64,000 nucleotides of DNA, from contig OV121083.1 in NCBI GenBank assembly GCA_921293015.1, positions 28,078,908 to 28,142,907 of the forward strand. The letters run 5' to 3'. A program made the position numbers and the translations under genes. The stretch is from Phorcus lineatus (taxonomy: Eukaryota > Mollusca > Gastropoda > Trochida > Trochidae). The notes under the pieces were generated by a model. The model made no database searches. It saw only the letters and a program-made list of their open reading frames with translations, and was not told the origin of the DNA. Of this stretch, positions 30,201 through 39,200 are shown one piece after another (the first letter of the stretch is position 1; every line of letters starts with the position of its first letter).

Positions 30201-33200
30201 TGAGGCAGCCTTAAATTCTCTGTGCTTGGGAATAAGAGAGTTAGACATTTCCTGTACCATGGTGTAAGAAAGTGTGAGAAAGTGTGCTTGGATATAATTG
30301 GGTCTCATATTCTCTTTGCTTGGGTCTTTCCTGATCTTTTTTAGTCTGATATTGCCTAAGTTGAAGTATAAGATGGTCTGATATTTCCTGTGCTGTGGTA
30401 TAAGAGGGTCCGAAATTGCTTGGGCTGTGGTATAAGATGGTCTGATATTGCCTGTTCATTGGTTAAGGATGGTCTGATATTACCCGTGCTGTGTTATAAG
30501 ATGGCCTGATATTTCCTATGGTGTGGTTAAAGATGGTCTGATATTGCCTAAGCTGTAGTTTAGGATGGTCTGATATTGCCTGTGCTGTGGTATAAGATGG
30601 TCTGATACTTCCTGTGTTGTGGTATAAGATGGTTTTATATTGCCTCAGCTGGGGCATAAGATGGCCTGATATTGCCTGCCTCATGTAATTGGTATAATAT
30701 TGCCTGTAACTGTGTCAGAAAACAAACTGACAACTTTTTAAAAAAAAAATTGTGTATATATCTGTGTGTGCTCAGAGTTGCAATGGCCTAGTATGTTTCA
30801 TAAAGGCCATGCTGCTCCTGTATCAGCCCAGTTGCTATACAATACTGGCAGCTAAATGTTTCTGGGCTGTGATATGAGAAATTCTGACATTACTTGTACT
30901 GTGGTACATAAATAATGAAATCCAATTACAAATGTTATGGTCATTCATAATGCAGGTTAATGAAATGGTTTGGTGTAAGGCAAGGTGATATTGTACTTGG
31001 TATTAAGTAAGCATTAGGGATCTTAGAAATTGGAAGTACCAATATTTGAAAAGACAGTAATCTTATAAATGATGATCTTCGTTACATTCACATTGGCAAC
31101 TAATGGACCCTCATATTGTCTATGGATAAGTAAAAAATTATGTCAAATTATCTAAGTATCATCAAGTCTTTCCTAAAACAATGAAATGTTTAGACCAAAG
31201 TTTTCACTTTCAAGATTACAAATTAATTAACAGAATGTGACCTAATCTGAATGAAACAGATAAATATTCTAAAATATTTGATGTTTTCAGATAATTTCAG
31301 CATAAAATTATGATCTCATTTGAATTTTCTCATGACAAGGGATGTTCTTCAGTGATCTCTCATTGACCAATAAATGCAAACAAAGAAGAAAAAAGTTACA
31401 TGCAACTTTGAAAGACGGGGATGATCACAAGGAATAATTGTAATGCGTTATATAACTGTTTAATGTTCAGTAAGGATTATTTCAGACAAGACTGGATATT
31501 ATTAAAGTCATTTGACATTAGCAGAAATTAGTTTTAATGACAGAATCGGTTTCATAATGACAACATTCTTAGCACTTTTATACTGATATTAGTGTAATAT
31601 AAGGCTGTCTGCTACTTAATACAGGCAATTACTTCAACACATCAGAACTGATGAAGACTACAATACCCTGATCAGGGTTGCAAATATCTGATTAAATCTA
31701 TTTAGCCATGGACTTTTTGCTCTTTTTCCATTGGTGTTCAGTTTTGGAGTCAAATCGAATTTGGCAGTTCATCATATGGGGGGAAAAGGAAAGTCATTGA
31801 ATTCTAAGACATTTTGAGAGGAGATGCAAAGAAAAATTTAGTGATTTTTTTTAAAAATTACAAGCTATCAGGGATATGTATTTATAGTTCAAAGAGACAA
31901 CTCGACAACTTTAAGAAAAGTGCTCCCTATATTGTATAGAAAATATTACTACGGGAAGCCTGAAAGCTCTAACTTTATGTTTTTTTACCAAATACATTCA
32001 CCAACTTTCACTTTTGATTTGGCATGATTTACAAGCTTTTTTCTTTTTTCCCCCTAATGCTGTTAAACTAAGGACATTCTTGGCTAAGTGAGATGACGGT
32101 CTAAGTGTTCTGTCTCCACTGTAGTAGCTTGGTGTACAGAGGAATAAGGTCAATGAATCAAAGTATGTTTAATCGATGCATCAAATCTGTCAGGTCCTGG
32201 CTGCTTCATGCAATCTAACCCTGGTGGTATACAGAACATGTCTCATCATCCAGTTTAATCTAAGCATTACACCAACAGTGCCTCGTCTTATCTCTCCAAC
32301 GTCCTCTCACACATCAACACTGCTGCTTAATCAAGTATTTGTCAGACATAGAGACACATTTTCCGATTGTGGCAGAAAATCAATGAAATATCTTGTTCAA
32401 CATTTGCAAGGGTCCGTCAGGGAAATTAGAAGAAGACTTTTTGTGGCTACAGGACGAGATAGAAGAAGCTGCTCAGGGTCCAAGAAACTCCTTACAGAGG
32501 GTCTAACTGAAAATGTGGTAATCATATCATTCAGTAATTAAACCATAACAAGTGACCTCTACCGTCACTGGCACCACCTCTGTAATTTATCTTGTTTTGC
32601 ATTATTACCACAGTAGGCAATTTAATATCAAATGATTGATTCAGTGTTGTTTCTAGGAGATCAACTGAAGGGGTCACATTGGCATATTCTGATCAAAGGA
32701 GACCCTTTGCAATGGTAAAAGTATCCTACTTGTAAAAGTTGAAGGGTCACCCAGCAAAAAGGGTTGGCAAATTTTCCTGTAAGCTGCAACAGCTATGAGA
32801 AGTTAGATTATAGCAACTCCTTTGAAACAATCCCAAATGAATATCACATCTATATCTCCATGCAAAGCACCAGTATGCAATCTATATTTCTGTCAAAGAA
32901 CTAAATGCCATTTGGAAAAAAATGCCCTTGGTGTAAACTCATCAATCTTTAATTCATTACTTCTAAGGTTGAAGAATTTAAAATAATAGTTTACATTATC
33001 CACTGAACCTTCAGCAAAAATTTGTTTATAAATTGCTAGTCAAGGTATGCCTTCACAAAATTTGCATTCTTACTTCAGAAGAGGTAAGAAAATAGTCTAT
33101 TTGGAATATTTTCCTATGTTAACAAAGCAAGTCATTAACACTAACTCTCATAATTTTTTCTGAATAATTGGATGTTTTTACGATGTCAAATTAATTTTTC

Positions 33201-36200
33201 AAGAATTAAACAAATATCTTTTATCTAGCAAAACATCAATATTTAAAAAGTGTTAGATAATGACACACCTTCATGTATTCAGCATCTCATAGCTACTTCA
33301 ATCAAACAATAAGTTGATTTGTTACAAACAGGACAAGACTTCCAAAAACTTTGCAACAGAGACACCACATTTTAACCAATATTTCAAAATTTTACTCAAG
33401 TATTGACTTATCTTCATGTGACTATGAATCTTTGTATACCAAATTTGATTAAGATCAGATGATACTTTTGAAATTATGAGCCGGAAAGGATATGAAACAG
33501 TTTTCTAACATAATCATTGCTTCTTACCAAAAAACATTAATCATTACACACTTTCATGTAATTATGCATTCCACTACCAAATTTGATCAAAATTAGATGA
33601 TAAGTTTAGAAGTTACAAAACGGATAGGACCTGTTAACAGATTTCTTACAAATTCATCACTTTTCCCCTCGAATCCAAAAATATTTTGAATTTGTACAAA
33701 AAAGTTGATGACAGGTCATAACATATATCAGAGTTTCCATGGCAGATTTCAAATGAAATTATTGTTTAGTTACAAGTTATGAGCAAGACACAATGTGTAA
33801 CGGACAGACATACCCACTAAAATATTTACTAAATATACCACAAAAGACAATTGAGCAACAAAGACAAAGAAATTATACTTACAACTAGTAGCATTTGGAT
33901 GTCATGACTTCATTGGGTCGCTATCACATAATTTTGAACATTTTTAGTGATTTTAGATGCATTTTCACAAAACTATTCTATAGTCAAGATCTCTTATTGA
34001 CCTTCACTTTGACTGATTGTAGCGAAAACCTTTCCAAACCTTGGTACTTCTCCATACTTGGTATATACCAAATAACTGCCTCATAGCACCAAAACTTTTC
34101 AAATAACTGTGTTTACAAGAATTTTTTTTAATGTTATCAGTAAAAAGAGGGGGGATTTTCAAAAAGTAGGGGGGAGGGGAATGAAGGGATTGTTAATTAG
34201 TTGCTGGAAATATTTAGCATCTGTATAACTGCATCAGATTGTATGTACGAGTTTTACAAGTTCTCATATCCTTGACCTTTGACCTTAAACAGGAAAATGT
34301 CAAAAGAATTGCCAGGGGTATGGTCATGAACTGGTTAATATGAGTTTTCAATAACTATTTCTTGTTTCAAAATTTGATTAAGGATAAACACGGTCAATAC
34401 CTTAGTAATCACTTTTCATTGACAATAACTATCATGTAATGATTAAAAGTGTTAACCGAAATAATGCATCTTTGCAAAACCTTGCATAAGTCATGACCTT
34501 GTTGTTACCTTGACCTTCGACCAATTGCAGCAAAAACTTTTTCAAATCTTGGTGGTTTTCCATAGTTGATTCATATAAGAACCTCATAACACCCAAATCT
34601 ATTCAAGTTACCATGTTTATAATGGTTAATTTTATGGATATTATAACTCGCGACCTTGACCTTGGACCTTCAATGTGAGCGTGTCAAAACATGTCCCCTT
34701 AGGTATAAGTAAGCAGTTATGTATATGAGTTCTAAAAACTAAGTGGGAAAAAGTTATAGCTAAATACAATGTGCAGTGGCGGTTGAAACCGGACAAAAAC
34801 TGATAGCAGACCCGACTTAGTCTTGGCTGCTAATAACTTTATTTGATAAACCTTCATCCCTCCTTCTCACAGACATGAATACCTACCACCTCAAATGATC
34901 TAGGAAGGTGGTCAAGGAGGTTATCTATTTTCCTTATTTACAGACATGAAATTGGGCTTGTTTCAAAACCGAACCACTGAAATATAAAGGAATTTGTGTA
35001 ATGGGAGCGTACCCTAAACTAAGCCTGAAAAGCAAAAACTATGATTTCACTTACCAATGTAAGATCCCTCCTTTGTACAAACAGAGGTCACACAATTTTC
35101 AAAGGTTTTTAATGTTCAATTAATAATTTCCTTTTATCCAGATACGTACTTTCTTTACGATACAACTCAAATTGAGCCTTTTAATGCTTTAATTTTACTT
35201 ATAGTACCTTTCACACTTTAGTAACTTGGTTTTGTTATATTACAGTATTATAAAAAAATTATTATATTTCACTACCTTAAAAAATGTTCAAAGCATTGTT
35301 ATCTTATTATAATAATGTTTCGGACACAAAATATTCAAGTAGGTATTATATTGTGTGAGATAGGTAGTTCGCTAGAATGCATTGTGGACGCTGATGCATA
35401 CGAACACACAAAGTGAACTACATCCACATATTGCAGACTCCAACCACTTCACATCTAACAATACAGCTGGAGGCACTGCCTATCATGTTAGACAATTGTA
35501 TCATAAGGAGTCACTTTTTATATTGCTTTAACTTCCTCAAACATGATGCGAAACTTTCAAATTGAATCCTGAATAATCTCACAGGTGTCAGTTCTCAACA
35601 TATATCATAAACAATGCAAGCATGAATGATTGGACAAATAAATTTTGTAAGGCTGAAATTGGTATACCCCATCAAAATATGAATCAAGCAATCGAAATGC
35701 TTAATAACTGATTGTGACTAAAAATCACGCCAAAGTTTTATGAATGTTTTAACTAACATAACTGCTATAAACACTATATACATGCGAGGAAGATAATTAT
35801 CGGTTTAATCTAAATATTACAGATATTATACCCCTATGTGTCAAGATCAATACTTTATCTATGAATATATTAACCAGATAAATAAACATATGTGCTGTGA
35901 TTTTCCAAATGACTCGATCCTTTATAAGATATGAAAAGTTTATAAAAATTGGACAAACAGAACATAGTTCTGACTGCTAATGAGACACCTCTCTTAATAG
36001 CAAATGAGAAGCTTCATTGAGACAGTTGTCAATTGAAGCATCAGTTGATATGCTTGGTGGCAAAAAACTTTTCTAACAAAGACTCTGTTCTTGCCTCCAT
36101 TATTGCACTCAACACTCTCTTGACAGATTATATTAGTTTATGTATGTAACAACACTTGATACATCTACACCATTGGCTACTCTCAACATATGGAAATATT

Positions 36201-39200
36201 TGGGAAACCCCGTTATGTCTGGATCAATATCTTCCAAAACGGATACAATCTATGTTTCTGATTTCTGAGTTTATTAGATAAATACAATACAATAGGATAA
36301 CTAATGATATCACCCTTTTGAGAGGAATGATAAATGTTTATATCCCCCAATGACAAAAGTGAGTAGAGTAGGTGTGTTAAAATGTATGTCAAACAGTAGT
36401 TGCCTTTGATCAAACAATATGTGCCTATTGACAAGACCTTTAACCATTGACCCCATTGTTTGAGAACCGTTGCGTTTTCTTTGTACTCATTTTAAAGATT
36501 TTGGTACATTTAAAGTATCTATGATTAATGAGTTCAATTATAACATTAGGTAAGATAAATTCATAAAAAAATTCTGTCACAATGATAAAGGGATATATTA
36601 TTACTGTGTTAGGTTTAATATATACTTATTTTAGTATGAACAACTGTCAGTCATTTGAGCATGGGGAAAGAATTTGAGTAATTTAACCAAACTTTCTATG
36701 TTCATTTTAGAATTCCTGTTACTGATTGTTTAAGACTGTTTTGCAAATGGTAAAATTTGTTTCCTCTTTTGTGAGTTTCTTTTATTTCCTAAAGTTAATA
36801 TGCTACAATACCTTTAAAGTTCTCCTCAAAAACAATTATATTTAGCGTGATCATCATTAAACGCACTAGTGCACACAAATGTTTCGTTAACACAACGAAT
36901 GCACAGATACTGCATATCTCTCGATATTATTCAAGATCCTCACTCAAGTAATCTACTTCATGAGTTATTAAACAAATATTTACGTATTCAGGTAGTGAAG
37001 TTGATTTTTGAAGACCGGAAGTATTTAATGTTACGTTACAATAAATCGGCATGAACTACGATATTGGAAATATTAAGATTTTGCTTATAACCAAAAAAGC
37101 GGAAACGGCAGCCGCTTTGGTCAATCTAATAGCACTGCTAATGCTGTGTTATTATATCGGTTTATTTAAAACATTGCTTTCATAAAACATAATTCATTCT
37201 TTGGTATCAGTTCAGAGTTTAGTTAAATTCAACAGCTGCACATAATAATAGTTCAGCCGCGTTCAACTGTATAATTTATCCATTTTGTGCACAGCTAACC
37301 TTAGATTTTGTATATGTCCAAGCCGACAGCGGCTGTCTAAATTTTTTCATTGTTGATTGCAGGTCAATTGTAAAGAATTTTAAGTATTTCATTGCATGGA
37401 TAGAAAGCTTAAGTGAATGCATAAGTCGTCTTACACCTTAAAATAGCCAATTTAAACCGTAAAGTGCCTTGAAACATACACAAATTAAGAACATCATCGG
37501 ACAAATTAGATGTTTCTTGGATAAACACTCATTAAGAAGTTTGAAGATAAGTCACTACTATATTGTCGTCCATCAAGACCAGTTACAATACACTCTCTGT
37601 CCACTAACACCATGACACAAAGCATAGACAAATCACAAATATATAAAACTTGTATGCATTATTCCTGGTGTAGAAAACAGACTGTTTATGTCATTATTGT
37701 GGAAACATACAATGTTGATCCTGACAAATATTAACAATCTCATCTTAATACAACAACAACTATTCAGCAGTTCATAAAATATGGCATCTAAAAAAGTTTG
37801 AAAAGGGGTACCTGTAATGTAACCTGCATTAATTACAAAGAGGGCATATGTACTTACATAACCTATTATCAAATGAGCTTCTGAAGTGCCATATTCAGAC
37901 ATATAAATTCCCTCACTTACATCCAGGGGTTCTGATGGAATTGAAAGCTCTAGTGAGAAATCACTCAATGATTTTTAATGAAGCACTTTATAAGAACACT
38001 CATCATTATAATCATTACTTTGTGTCGGTATTTTTTCCATCGTCTGAAGACATCAAAATATGTTAAGAAAAATTTGCTGTCTGTCTATTGTGACTCAGAA
38101 CAAAGGATTATGTATCCAATGTTTGGCCATTAGAAAATTTGGCTTTTCTTTTAAAAAAAGGCATGACTTAATCACACCTGAAATCTTGTGCCCAGCCAAA
38201 TGGGATCATATTGTTAACTTGGTGAATCTGTGACCGCTAATATGGACGTATGAGTTAAAACATTTAAAATAAGGAATCTTCAACTTGTCTTTATCGAGTT
38301 ATTTGACTATGAATCATTGAAAGGGGTATCATGTTTTCTCAAAACAGTGTTTTAACTTTGCTGTGATTGGTGAATCTAAACTTGCTCTTGATTTGAAGGC
38401 TGTTCTCAACATGACTAAGGAATAATATATCTTACCTTCTGCGCATATTTTCTTCTGTAATACTGCTATGGCACATGGAGCTGAACTTTGACACAAAGAA
38501 GTCGTAACGCCGGTGGTAGGATGGAGTATCTTCTTCTATATTGGCAAACTTCACGAACTGAAACAATATTCATAACCATTAATGAAAGGATGAATACATA
38601 TCAGCATCACTGCATTCCATTTTATTAAAACTAATTTTGAAACCTTGGGTACTGTTCTGAATCGAACTCTGAAGTAACGTATGTCCTTGGTGTTTAATTT
38701 CCTAACTCAATACTCGAAATCCGCAAAACAAATGTACTTAAAAAAATAATAAATATCGCCATCACAGGTACCATAGATTTACATTATTGTCTTGTAATTT
38801 TCTCGGGCCTAATATGACACAAACAAAATCCTCAAAAGGCATTCCTGAAGATTGTTACATTAAATTTGTTATCTTTAGAATGATAAGGATCACCAGCGGA
38901 CTGAGAGACTTGAGCAAACAGACTCACAGAGTTAGTGGCGAGGATCTGCAGCTCCGGTTCCTCACACTCAAGGAGCTTCTGCACCATCTTGAGGAAGCTC
39001 TCCACAAACAGGTTCAGGGACTGGGCGTGGCACGACTTGAGCAGCTGGTCCAGGGCATCCATCACGTTGAAAACCATCCTGTCAGCATCAAACATAGAAT
39101 GTTACAAAGGCAAGATATTTTGACAACAACCACATTGTTTTGGATAATGCACATTCCATTTGATAAACAGGAGCATAAAAACTATGAAACAATGTTTGTT

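Larger units (their letters stand above)
23980..38435 (-). other. EFR3 intron between visible exons 4 and 5 (14.5 kb)
   Basis: The largest intron. It contains a 32-bp tandem array (about 30150-30712), a short gastropod-type repeat (28802-28862), two degenerate tandem families (33290-33810 and 33895-34770) and MITE copy 3 (36861-37470). Segments near 25390-25830 and 26190-26700 look like diverged copies of each other. No coding exon recognised. Confidence 0.65.

Noticed and set aside
30241-30684. minus-strand frames with repeating S-D-H / Q-Y-Q-T words
   Set aside because: Produced by the 32-bp tandem array; no independent coding evidence.
32176-32541. 121-codon plus-strand open frame in the 14.5 kb EFR3 intron
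   Set aside because: No recognisable motif or matching splice sites; antisense to EFR3 and consistent with chance.
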